Origin: UBA4582 sp047630175
Lineage (GTDB): Bacteria > Pseudomonadota > Gammaproteobacteria > Pseudomonadales > Azotimanducaceae
Length of the DNA stretch: 46,275 bases
Reading direction: 5' to 3'
Assembly: GCA_047630175.1 (NCBI GenBank)
Contig: JBLHVI010000020.1
Location: forward strand, 1-46,275
The position numbers and the translations under genes were made by a program. Shown here one piece after another: positions 15,668 to 25,058 of the stretch (within the stretch, counting starts at the first letter, position 1; every line of letters begins with the position of its first letter). A model generated the notes under the pieces. The model did no database searches. It had not been told where the DNA came from and saw only the letters and a list, made by a program, of their open reading frames with translations.

Positions 15668-15726
15668 CGACCCGGTCTTCATACTTAGTGCTTTTTGCCT
15701 CCGGCGACATCGTTTACTATATAGGT

Positions 15727-15738
15727 TGCTGTACAGCA
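15727..15738. promoter_or_regulatory. Perfect 12-nt palindrome before dnaE
   Basis: TGCTGTACAGCA is a perfect palindrome 27 bases before the dnaE ATG and just after an AT-rich TACTATATA that could be a -10 region. It could be an operator. It is not a gammaproteobacterial LexA box, which needs CTG and CAG separated by ten bases. Confidence 0.3.
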
Positions 15739-15765
15739 TTCCTTTGACCAGAGTCTTCCTTTCGT

Positions 15766-18700
15766 ATGTCATCAACTTTTGTCCATTTGCGCCTTCATTC
15801 TGAGTACTCGATAAGTGATGGTATGGTCAGGGTCAAACCTCTGATTGCAGCGATCGTCGAGAGTCAGATGCCAGCGGTGGCGGTGTCTGACAACAACAAT
15901 ATGTTTGCGCTGGTGAAGTTTTATAACGCTGCGCATCAGGGGGGTGTGAAACCCATTATCGCCTGTGATGTCTGGGTCGCGTCAAAGGAGAATGTTGAGA
16001 GTATTGAGGACGCGTCGCCACTGGTATTGATTGCGCGCAACGAAGTCGGCTATCGAAATTTATCGGAGCTGTTGTCTCGCGCTTATCTGGAAGGTCAATC
16101 ACTGGGTCGGGTTACTATGCAGCGTAGTTGGCTGGCAGAACAGAGTGATGGCCTAATTGCCTTGTCTGCTGCCCAGCATGGGGATGTCGGTCGGGCTTTG
16201 TTGGCGGGCAAACTCGACGAGGCAGCGACGCTAGCGCGCGCATGGATGGACATATTTCCTGATAGCTATTATCTAGAGTTGCACCGCACCGGACGCGCGC
16301 GGGAAGAAGAGCACATTTTTCAGGCTGTGAATCTAGCCATAGACCTAGGGTTGCCGGTGGTCGCAACCAATGACGTGCGTTTCATAACCCAAGAAGAATT
16401 TGAGGCCCACGAGGTTCGCGTCTGCATATATGACAGCCGAACCCTTGATGACCCGCGCCGCGAACATCGCTACAGCGATCAGCAGTATCTCAAATCCGGT
16501 GAGCAGATGTGTGAGCTGTTTGCGGATATTCCTGAGGCAATCGAAAATACGCTTGAGATTGCTCGGCGCTGTAACGTCGATGTTGATCTAGGGAATTATT
16601 ATTTGCCGGAATACCCGATTCCGGAGGGTTACACCACAGAGGGTTATTTCAGTGAGGTTTCTCGGGATGGTTTGAATCTGCGTCTGAAGAAAATATTTGA
16701 TATCGAGGGGCCAGAATTTGCCGAGCAGCGCAGACCCTATGACGAGCGTCTGGAATTTGAGCTGAAAATCATCAATGACATGGGTTTTCCTGGCTATTTC
16801 CTGATCGTCATGGAATTCATTATGTGGTCCAAAGAGAACGACATTCCTGTAGGGCCTGGGCGTGGCTCGGGCCCCGGATCGCTCGTGGCTTTTGCGTTAT
16901 TGATTACTGATATCGATCCCCTTGAGTACGACTTGCTATTCGAGCGTTTCCTGAACCCGGAGCGTGTTTCGCTGCCGGACTTTGATATCGACTTCTGTAT
17001 GGATGGGCGTGACAAGGTGATTCAGCATGTGACCGAGCGCTATGGTCGCAATGCGGTATCGCAGATCATTACCTTCGGCACGATGGCCGCCAAGGCGGTG
17101 GTGCGTGATGTCGCGCGAGTGCAGGGCAAGCCTTACGGGCTGGCTGACAAGTTGTCCAAGCTAATTCCCTTTGATCCAGGAATGACGCTGCAGAAAGCCT
17201 TAGACGATGAGCCGCTACTGGTTGAGTTTATCCGTCAGAGTGAAGAGGCTCAGGAAATTATGGATATGGCTTTCAAGCTTGAGGGCCTAGCGCGTAATGT
17301 CGGTAAGCATGCCGGTGGTGTGGTGATTGCGCCCACTAAGATCAGTGATTTTTCGCCTATCTACTGTGACGATACCGGTGGTAGTTTTATGACCCAGTTC
17401 GATAAAGATGATGTCGAGCAGGCGGGTCTGGTGAAGTTCGACTTTCTGGGTCTGCGGACCCTGACAATTCTTGATAATGCCGTCAAGAGCGTCAACATCA
17501 AGCGTCACGCACAGGGCCTTGAGAACCTGGATATTGACAATCTGGACCTTGAGGTTCCGGCGATTTATGACAACCTGAAACAGGCTAAGACCACGGCGGT
17601 ATTCCAGCTTGAATCACGGGGCATGAAGGACCTGATGAAAAAGGTCAAGCCAAGCCGGTTCGGCGACATTGTTGCACTTGTGGCGTTGTTTCGCCCTGGG
17701 CCTATGCAGCTGGCAGATGACTTTGTTCGTCGCAAGCATGGTATTGACCAAGTCGACTATTTACATCCGAGTCTAACCAAAGTGCTCGAAGGCACATACG
17801 GCGTGATGCTTTATCAAGAGCAAGTCATGCAGATTGCGCAAATCCTGGCAGGCTACTCGCTTGCCGATGCTGATTTGTTACGCCGTGCTATGGGCAAGAA
17901 AAAACCAGAGGAAATGGCTAAGCAGCGAAAAATTTTTGTTATCGGCGCCGGTAAAAAAAACGGCGTTGATGAAGCTCAGGCGACACGTATCTTTGACATG
18001 ATGGAGATGTTTGCCGGCTACGGTTTTAACAAGCCGCACTCAGTAGCCTATGCCAAGGTGGCATACCAAACGGCATGGCTAAAACACTTTTATCCTGCCG
18101 ACTTTATGGCTGCAGTGCTATCAGCGGATATGCAGACCACCGACAAGGTGGTGATCAATGTCGAGGAATGCCAGGAGATGGGTATCGCTATCTCGCCACC
18201 GGATGTTAATCGTGGCGAGTTTCGGTTTGTAGCTGATACTGCCAAGTCGATTATCTATGGTCTGGGCGCTATCAAGGGGCTGGGTGAAGGGCCGATTGAG
18301 GCACTAGTGGATGCGCGTCAATCAGCACCTTATGTCGACCTCTATGATCTTTGTGAGCGAGTTGACGCACGCAAAGTTAACAAACGTGCTGTCGATGCTC
18401 TGATTGGCAGTGGCGCAGTGGATCTGCTGGTAAGTAACGCGTTGGTGCCGGCAGATATGGTTGCCATTGATTATAAGCGGGGCCTTTTGCTCGCCAATCA
18501 GGAGGATGCCGTCAAACTTGCTGAGCAGAAGTCGCGTAACCACGACAGTGGTCTGGCGGATTTGTTCGGTGATGAAATGCTTATCGGCTCGCGTGAAGAG
18601 GGTCGCTACCAGCATCAGCATAAGATCCGCTGTTTGACGTTCAAAGAACGTTTGAATCGAGAGCGAGACACACTGGGTTTGTATCTAACGGGCCATCCTA

Positions 18701-19284
18701 TCGACATGTACCGCGAGGAACTCAAACATCTAGCGAAAACCCGTATCGCTGATTTACGCCCCGGTAAAGACGCCCAAACTATTGCCGGAATGGTCGTTGA
18801 AATACGCACCATGAAATCACGCAAAGGTGAGACCATTGCCTTTATGACGTTAGACGATCGAACTGGCCGCATGGAGGTCTCCGTATTCGCTGATTTGTAT
18901 GATGCCAACCACAGCAAGCTGCATAAGGACGCCGTGGTCATTATCAAAGGTGCCGCCACCAGTGACGAGTTTTCGGGTGGGTTGCGCATGCGTGCCAGTG
19001 AGGTTAGTGATCTGGTTGACGCCCGTGAGCGCAGCGCTAAGTGTTTGCGCTTGTGTTTGCAAGGCGAGGAGCTTGGGGGCGATTTTACAGGGCAGCTGGC
19101 AAAATTGTTGATGCCTTACAAGGGTGATGCCGGTCAGGGATGTCGAGTTTCCGTGGCGTACACTCGGCAGGATGCTCAGGCCTATGTGATGCTGGGTGAT
19201 GCATGGCGCGTATCACCGTCTGATGAGCTCATCCAGAATCTGCGAGACTGTTATGGTACTGATCAGGTGCAACTGGATTATTAG
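15766..19284 (+). CDS. dnaE: DNA polymerase III alpha subunit
   Basis: Catalytic subunit of the replicative polymerase, 1172 residues, close to the E. coli 1160. The N-terminal PHP domain begins with FVHLRLHSEYSISDGM. The polymerase active site motif PDFDIDF lies at residues 404-410 with two catalytic Asp. GPGRGSGPGSLVAFAL near residue 365 and AGYGFNKPHSVAYAKVAYQTA near residue 750 are family hallmarks. An OB-fold (IAGMVVEIRTMKSRKGETIAF) lies near residue 1005. The ATG at 15766 is the family start. accA, usually the next gene, is missing and tilS follows. Confidence 0.98.
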   Translation: MSSTFVHLRLHSEYSISDGMVRVKPLIAAIVESQMPAVAVSDNNNMFALVKFYNAAHQGGVKPIIACDVWVASKENVESIEDASPLVLIARNEVGYRNLSELLSRAYLEGQSLGRVTMQRSWLAEQSDGLIALSAAQHGDVGRALLAGKLDEAATLARAWMDIFPDSYYLELHRTGRAREEEHIFQAVNLAIDLGLPVVATNDVRFITQEEFEAHEVRVCIYDSRTLDDPRREHRYSDQQYLKSGEQMCELFADIPEAIENTLEIARRCNVDVDLGNYYLPEYPIPEGYTTEGYFSEVSRDGLNLRLKKIFDIEGPEFAEQRRPYDERLEFELKIINDMGFPGYFLIVMEFIMWSKENDIPVGPGRGSGPGSLVAFALLITDIDPLEYDLLFERFLNPERVSLPDFDIDFCMDGRDKVIQHVTERYGRNAVSQIITFGTMAAKAVVRDVARVQGKPYGLADKLSKLIPFDPGMTLQKALDDEPLLVEFIRQSEEAQEIMDMAFKLEGLARNVGKHAGGVVIAPTKISDFSPIYCDDTGGSFMTQFDKDDVEQAGLVKFDFLGLRTLTILDNAVKSVNIKRHAQGLENLDIDNLDLEVPAIYDNLKQAKTTAVFQLESRGMKDLMKKVKPSRFGDIVALVALFRPGPMQLADDFVRRKHGIDQVDYLHPSLTKVLEGTYGVMLYQEQVMQIAQILAGYSLADADLLRRAMGKKKPEEMAKQRKIFVIGAGKKNGVDEAQATRIFDMMEMFAGYGFNKPHSVAYAKVAYQTAWLKHFYPADFMAAVLSADMQTTDKVVINVEECQEMGIAISPPDVNRGEFRFVADTAKSIIYGLGAIKGLGEGPIEALVDARQSAPYVDLYDLCERVDARKVNKRAVDALIGSGAVDLLVSNALVPADMVAIDYKRGLLLANQEDAVKLAEQKSRNHDSGLADLFGDEMLIGSREEGRYQHQHKIRCLTFKERLNRERDTLGLYLTGHPIDMYREELKHLAKTRIADLRPGKDAQTIAGMVVEIRTMKSRKGETIAFMTLDDRTGRMEVSVFADLYDANHSKLHKDAVVIIKGAATSDEFSGGLRMRASEVSDLVDARERSAKCLRLCLQGEELGGDFTGQLAKLLMPYKGDAGQGCRVSVAYTRQDAQAYVMLGDAWRVSPSDELIQNLRDCYGTDQVQLDY

Positions 19285-19323
19285 GCAAGACGCCGCAGCG
19301 GTCAAAACGTGGTCGGTGCTGTC

Positions 19324-20646
19324 ATGACACTCCTCGACGCCGACCTGTTGGCCAATCTGGCGAACCCGGCCCACCCAAGACTGTTGTTGGGTTACAGCGG
19401 GGGTATGGACTCCCATGTCTTGTTACATCAGATCGTAGCCGCCGATTTGCAGCGCAAATGCTGCGCAATACATGTCAATCACGGTATCAGTCCTTACGCC
19501 GATCGTTGGCAGGCTCACTGCGAGCAAATCTGCGCCGACCTTGGTGTTGACATCAAGATCGTCAAGCTGCAACTCGGCAGCGCTGGTAATCTTGAGGCAG
19601 AAGCTCGGAAAGGCCGCTACCGAGCGTTTGCGGAGATTATGCAGGCGAATGATGTGCTGCTGGTAGGTCATCATCAGGATGATCAGATTGAAACCGGCCT
19701 ATTTTACTTGCTGCGAGGCAGTGGCCGGGCAGGGCTGCAGGGTATGCCCGCGATGCGTTTATTGGGTGCGGGCGAACTCGTCAGGCCCTTGCTAGCTGTA
19801 AGCCGTCAGCGTGTAAAGGCTTATGCGCAAGCGCATGAACTGTGCTGGATAGAAGACGACAGTAACCAGGATCAGAGTCTGACGCGCAATTATCTGCGCC
19901 ATCACGTGATTCCGGCGCTCGAATTGCGCTGGCCCGGGGTAAAAGCGGCGCTGGACAGTCAATTGCAGCGTGACGCTCAGGCTCGCGTGCTCCTTGATGA
20001 GCTTGCGAGTGACGACCTTGCAAATTTGCTGACACCAACCGGTGGATTGCGTGTGGCAGGCCTCGCCGCCCTCAGTTCAGCGCGGCAGAAAAATTTGTTG
20101 GGTTTCTGGCTTGCCAGCCAGCAGCTACCTTACCCTTCGGGGGTTCAGCTTGATCAGGCGCTACCCGGTTTATTGGCCCGCGCTGGCGGGTCGATTCTGT
20201 GTTGGCAAGGCATCTCCCTTGTCCGTTTTCGCGACTGTTTGTACCTGCTGAAGCCGCTACCGGCGCTAGATGCGAAAGGCTGTTCGCTGACGGCAGACGT
20301 CGCTACCACGCCATTGGCATGGCAAGGTGGATTTATGTCGCTGACGCGGCGTGTCGGCGCTGGGTTAGCCATCGACGATTTGACACACTTAGCAGTGCGG
20401 CCACGCAGCGGCGGTGAAACCCTGTATCGAGGCCAGCGACAGGCGCTGAAAAAGCTACTGGCGGCGCGGCACGTGCCGGTCTGGCTGCGAGATCGCTTGC
20501 CGCTCATTTATCTTGATGATGAGCTGGTGGCGATTGCTGGGTTGCCAGCATGGCAGGTACCGGCCCTTATTCACCGGGATTACGAGGTTGAAGGCGACAC
20601 GTTAGGCTGGTTGTGTGAGTTCAATATTGCTGACCGCTTCGGTTGA
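19324..20646 (+). CDS. tilS: tRNA(Ile)-lysidine synthase
   Basis: Converts C34 of tRNA-Ile(CAU) to lysidine with ATP and lysine so that it reads AUA. The PP-loop SGGMDS is at residues 25-30 after LLLGY. HVNHGIS and AEARKGRYRAFAEIM are the next conserved blocks, and HHQDDQIETGLFYLLRGSG binds ATP. The C-terminal part (RPRSGGETLYRGQRQALKKLL) is the TilS substrate domain. I prefer ATG 19324; GTG 19309 would add five residues, and neither has a strong ribosome site. It follows dnaE by 39 bases. Confidence 0.95.
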   Translation: MTLLDADLLANLANPAHPRLLLGYSGGMDSHVLLHQIVAADLQRKCCAIHVNHGISPYADRWQAHCEQICADLGVDIKIVKLQLGSAGNLEAEARKGRYRAFAEIMQANDVLLVGHHQDDQIETGLFYLLRGSGRAGLQGMPAMRLLGAGELVRPLLAVSRQRVKAYAQAHELCWIEDDSNQDQSLTRNYLRHHVIPALELRWPGVKAALDSQLQRDAQARVLLDELASDDLANLLTPTGGLRVAGLAALSSARQKNLLGFWLASQQLPYPSGVQLDQALPGLLARAGGSILCWQGISLVRFRDCLYLLKPLPALDAKGCSLTADVATTPLAWQGGFMSLTRRVGAGLAIDDLTHLAVRPRSGGETLYRGQRQALKKLLAARHVPVWLRDRLPLIYLDDELVAIAGLPAWQVPALIHRDYEVEGDTLGWLCEFNIADRFG

Positions 20647-20683
20647 CCTAACATCGCATTGGGCTTTCCTGTGGGCTATCTTT

Positions 20684-20705
20684 TGCCTGCCTTCTGCCTG
20701 CCTTT
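20684..20705 (+). repeat. 11-nt tandem duplication before pyrG
   Basis: TGCCTGCCTTC at 20684-20694 is followed directly by TGCCTGCCTTT at 20695-20705, in the 156-base tilS-pyrG spacer. It has no start codons. It is one more example of the short tandem duplications in spacers of this window. Confidence 0.6.
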
Positions 20706-20802
20706 TCGTAGATACAGATTGAGGCTTGAGACCGTCGGTGGTAATCTATAAATCCATCTTGGTTGAGCCCTTTCAGCCATCATTTATCCAGATGGAAAAT
20801 CG

Positions 20803-22452
20803 ATGTCTCGTTTTATTTTTGTTACCGGTGGTGTAGTTTCCTCTTTAGGGAAAGGCATTGCTGCCGCTTCGCTTGGCGCTATTCTTGAGGCCCGCGGGCT
20901 GAAAATCACTATGCTCAAGTTGGATCCCTATATCAACGTTGATCCGGGCACCATGAGCCCCCTGCAGCATGGCGAGGTGTTCGTCACCGCAGACGGTACA
21001 GAGACAGATCTCGATTTGGGCCACTACGAGCGTTTCATCCGCACCACCATGAGTCGCAAGAACAATTTCACAACGGGTCAAGTTTACGCCGATGTGATTG
21101 CTCGGGAACGTGCCGGTGGTTACCTCGGGGCGACTATTCAGGTCATCCCGCATATTACCGACGAAATTAAATCGCGGGTTATCGCTGGCGCCGAAGGTAG
21201 CGATGTGGCGATCGTAGAGATTGGCGGCACCGTTGGTGATATCGAGTCTCAACCTTTTCTTGAGGCGGCGCGCCAGTTGCGTTTCCAGGTGGGGTCTGAC
21301 CGTGCCATGTTTATACACCTGACGCTGGTGCCGTACATCGCCACTGCTGGTGAAACCAAGACCAAGCCTACCCAACATTCTGTCAAAGAGATGCGCTCTA
21401 TTGGCCTGCAGCCCGATATCCTCATCGTCCGATCTGATCACGAGATCGCGGAGTCCGCTCGGGAAAAGATTGCTCTGTTCACCAACGTTGAATCCCGTGC
21501 GGTGATTCCGCTGATTGATATGCCGTCTATTTACCAGATTCCCGCAACGCTACATGCGCAAAAGCTCGATGAGATTGTCTTAAAGAAGTTTGGACTGGAA
21601 TGCCCCGCGGCAGACCTAAGTGAGTGGGACAAGGTTGTGCAGGCTGAATCGAATCCTCTGCATTCCATCAAGTTGTTCATGGTGGGTAAGTACATGGATT
21701 TACTGGATGCCTATAAATCGCTCAATGAAGCAGTGACACATGCTGGCATTCATACCCAAACAGAGGTCCATGTGACCTTCGTTGACTCAGAAAGTCTGAT
21801 CGATCAAGGTATTGAGACGCTGGCCGAAGCCGATGCTATTCTCGTTCCCGGGGGGTTTGGCGCGCGTGGCTTTGAAGGCAAAATTGCTGCCGCGCGTTAT
21901 GCAAGAGAGCAGAAAATACCGTACTTGGGGATTTGTTATGGCTTGCATGCGGCGGTGATCGATATTGCCCGCAACGCTGCCGGCCTTGACGACGCTAACA
22001 CCACTGAAAATGATCCACTCACCCCGCATCCCGTGATCGCCCTGATTACTGAGTGGATTGACGAGTCTGGGCAGGTTGAAACCCGCAGTGTTAACTCAAA
22101 TATGGGTGGCACAATGCGTATGGGTGAGCAAGAGTGCGAACTCAGCGCTGACTCCAAGACGGCGGAGATCTATGGTGTCCGCGAGATAAAAGAGCGCCAC
22201 CGGCATCGCTATGAAGTCAACGACAATTACGTGGCGCGGCTTGAGGCCGCCGGCCTTCGAATTGCAGGACGCTCCAAGAACGACGCGCTGGTTGAGGTGG
22301 TTGAGGTGATCGATCATCCCTGGTTTGTTGCCTGTCAATTTCACCCAGAGTTTACGTCAACGCCTAGAGATGGACATCCGTTGTTCACTGACTTTATTCG
22401 CGCGGGTGTTATCAGAAGCCAGCTGGTGCCCGCCAAGGCAGTTGCTGGGTAG
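20803..22452 (+). CDS. pyrG: CTP synthase
   Basis: Makes CTP from UTP using ammonia from glutamine. The synthetase half begins FIFVTGGVVSSLGKGIAAASLGA and runs to about residue 270. The glutamine amidotransferase half contains ILVPGGFGARGFEGK near residue 350, the nucleophile Cys in GICYGLHAAV near residue 383, and the His-Glu pair in CQFHPEF near residue 517. The usual nucleophile elbow reads GICLGMQ; here it is GICYGLH, with the Gln replaced by His. The 549-residue length is normal. kdsA and eno follow. Confidence 0.97.
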   Translation: MSRFIFVTGGVVSSLGKGIAAASLGAILEARGLKITMLKLDPYINVDPGTMSPLQHGEVFVTADGTETDLDLGHYERFIRTTMSRKNNFTTGQVYADVIARERAGGYLGATIQVIPHITDEIKSRVIAGAEGSDVAIVEIGGTVGDIESQPFLEAARQLRFQVGSDRAMFIHLTLVPYIATAGETKTKPTQHSVKEMRSIGLQPDILIVRSDHEIAESAREKIALFTNVESRAVIPLIDMPSIYQIPATLHAQKLDEIVLKKFGLECPAADLSEWDKVVQAESNPLHSIKLFMVGKYMDLLDAYKSLNEAVTHAGIHTQTEVHVTFVDSESLIDQGIETLAEADAILVPGGFGARGFEGKIAAARYAREQKIPYLGICYGLHAAVIDIARNAAGLDDANTTENDPLTPHPVIALITEWIDESGQVETRSVNSNMGGTMRMGEQECELSADSKTAEIYGVREIKERHRHRYEVNDNYVARLEAAGLRIAGRSKNDALVEVVEVIDHPWFVACQFHPEFTSTPRDGHPLFTDFIRAGVIRSQLVPAKAVAG

Positions 22453-22535
22453 GTCGCGACGCGAAAGGCCACAAAGCACGACAACAAATTTAGAAGCGAA
22501 GCAGTTTAAAAAAGCACGTTATAAAAGCGCTGCAA

Positions 22536-22567
22536 ATGAAGCCATTTAAATGAAGCTACTCAAATGA
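22536..22567 (+). promoter_or_regulatory. Two ATGA-linked micro-ORFs on a 14-nt repeat leading into kdsA
   Basis: Three copies of AAATGAAGC place ATGs at 22536, 22550 and 22564, exactly 14 bases apart. The first two open tiny frames, MKPFK (stop 22551-22553) and MKLLK (stop 22565-22567). Each TGA overlaps the next ATG as ATGA. The third ATG is the kdsA start. Ribosomes finishing one could restart on the next. No strong ribosome site is seen upstream. The arrangement is seen directly; coupling is inferred. Confidence 0.6.
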
Positions 22568-23379
22568 AGCTATGTGATTTCGAAGTCAATGCCACCTCGC
22601 CATTCTTTCTGATTGCCGGTACCTGCGTGATCGAGTCAGAACAGATGGCGATGGATACTGCAGGGAAGCTGAAGGAGATCTGTGAAAGCCTCAAGATACC
22701 CCTGATATACAAGTCATCTTTCGATAAAGCCAATCGGTCATCGCATGAGAGCTATCGTGGGCCAGGTATGGCAGTAGGATTAAAAATACTGCAGAAGGTC
22801 AAAGATGAGTTAAATTTGCCCGTGCTGACAGATGTGCATGATGAGACGCCGCTAGACGAAGTGTCTGAAGTGGTATCTGTGTTGCAGACGCCGGCATTTT
22901 TGTGTCGCCAGACTGGCTTTATTCAACGCGTGGCAGCGACCGGGCTGCCGGTGAATATTAAAAAGGGCCAATTTCTTGCGCCGTGGGATATGAAGCATGT
23001 CGTGGAAAAGGCCCGAGCCACAGGCAACGATCAGATTATGGTGTGCGAGCGTGGTGTCAGCTTTGGCTATAATAATCTGGTATCAGATATGCGTTCGTTA
23101 GCCGTGATGAAAGCGGAGACAGGCTGCCCAGTGGTTTTTGATGCGACCCACAGTGTGCAGTTGCCAGGCGGTCAGGGTAGCAGTTCTGGCGGGCAGCGCG
23201 AGATGGTGCCGGTGCTCGCCCGGGCGGCCATTGCAGTGGGTATTCAGGGGCTGTTTATGGAAACTCACCCAGACCCCGACAAGGCGTTAAGTGATGGGCC
23301 AAATTCCTGGCCACTCGATCAAATGTATGATTTGTTGTCGCTGTTGATACGCATCGATGATGTTGTTAAATCGGTGTAA
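22564..23379 (+). CDS. kdsA: 3-deoxy-D-manno-octulosonate 8-phosphate synthase
   Basis: Condenses phosphoenolpyruvate with arabinose 5-phosphate to give KDO-8-phosphate for the LPS inner core. Motifs are FFLIAGTCVIESEQMA near residue 14, YKSSFDKANRSS near residue 56, TDVHDE, NIKKGQFLAPWDM near residue 136, CERGVSFGYNNLVSDMRSL, and FDATHSVQLPGGQGSSSGGQRE. The 271-residue length is close to E. coli (284). The start at 22564 is the last ATG of a three-copy repeat. An internal shift of start is unlikely because KLCDFEVNATSPFFLIAG already matches the family beginning. Confidence 0.96.
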   Translation: MKLCDFEVNATSPFFLIAGTCVIESEQMAMDTAGKLKEICESLKIPLIYKSSFDKANRSSHESYRGPGMAVGLKILQKVKDELNLPVLTDVHDETPLDEVSEVVSVLQTPAFLCRQTGFIQRVAATGLPVNIKKGQFLAPWDMKHVVEKARATGNDQIMVCERGVSFGYNNLVSDMRSLAVMKAETGCPVVFDATHSVQLPGGQGSSSGGQREMVPVLARAAIAVGIQGLFMETHPDPDKALSDGPNSWPLDQMYDLLSLLIRIDDVVKSV

Positions 23380-23424
23380 CAGCCTTGAGCCTAAACAGCC
23401 ATGAGCCCAAACAGCCATGCGCCG
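23378..23424 (+). repeat. Three-copy 16-nt repeat in the kdsA-eno spacer
   Basis: AACAGCC followed by TTGAGCC, ATGAGCC and ATGCGCC begins at 23378, 23394 and 23410, period 16. ATG 23401 opens an 8-codon frame (MSPNSHAP) and ATG 23417 a 5-codon frame (MRREN) ending at 23434, just before the eno ribosome site AGAGGA. Unlike the kdsA and ispF leaders, these frames do not use ATGA overlaps. Confidence 0.6.
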
Positions 23425-23447
23425 TGAAAATTAGAGGAAATGTAAGT

Positions 23448-24733
<1,286 letters not shown>

Positions 24734-24734
<1 letters not shown>

Positions 24735-25033
24735 TGAAGCCTAGCCGCTGGTTAATTGCCGGACTAGTACTCATCGTACTCTTTCTGCAAGGCCGTTTGT
24801 GGGTGGGCGAGGGTAGCTTGGCACAGGTCAGTGGTTTACAGGTCAGAATCGAGCGCGAGAGTGCTGAAAACAGTATCAAGGAGCAGCGCAACCAAGTGTT
24901 GCGTGCTGAGGTTGTCGAGCTTAAAAGTGGTCTAGAATCAATTGAAGAAAAGGCGCGCAGTGAGTTTGGTTTAATCAAGCAGGGTGAGACCTTCTTTTTA
25001 TTAGTCGATGAGTCTAAGTCTCGTCAACCATGA
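24734..25033 (+). CDS. ftsB: Cell division protein FtsB
   Basis: Small bitopic inner-membrane protein of the FtsQLB divisome complex. The 99 residues have a short cytoplasmic start, one membrane helix (WLIAGLVLIVLFLQGRLW, about residues 6-23), then a periplasmic coiled coil (residues about 35-70, IERESAENSIKEQRNQVLRA) and the family end EEKARSEFGLIKQGETFFLLV. ATG 24734 shares its A with the eno TGA; a GTG three bases earlier is possible. It sits between eno and ispD as in E. coli. Confidence 0.95.
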
Positions 25034-25058
25034 GTCAATCGTGATGAGTGCCATATGA
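25030..25058 (+). promoter_or_regulatory. Micro-ORF chain linking ftsB to ispD
   Basis: ATG 25030 overlaps the ftsB stop (ATGA) and opens MSQS, whose TGA at 25042-25044 shares its A with ATG 25044. That opens MSAI, whose TGA at 25056-25058 overlaps ATG 25055, the ispD start, as ATGA. ATGAGTGCCAT is duplicated at 25044 and 25055, so the ispD start region itself has been copied. The whole ftsB-ispD gap is thus bridged by start-stop overlaps. Confidence 0.6.

Noticed and set aside
15727..15738. Second LexA box before dnaE
   Set aside because: CTGTACAG lacks the ten-base spacing between CTG and CAG; kept only as a palindrome.
22536..22567. CRISPR-like or minisatellite array
   Set aside because: Only three short, diverged units with no spacers; the start-stop overlaps describe it better.
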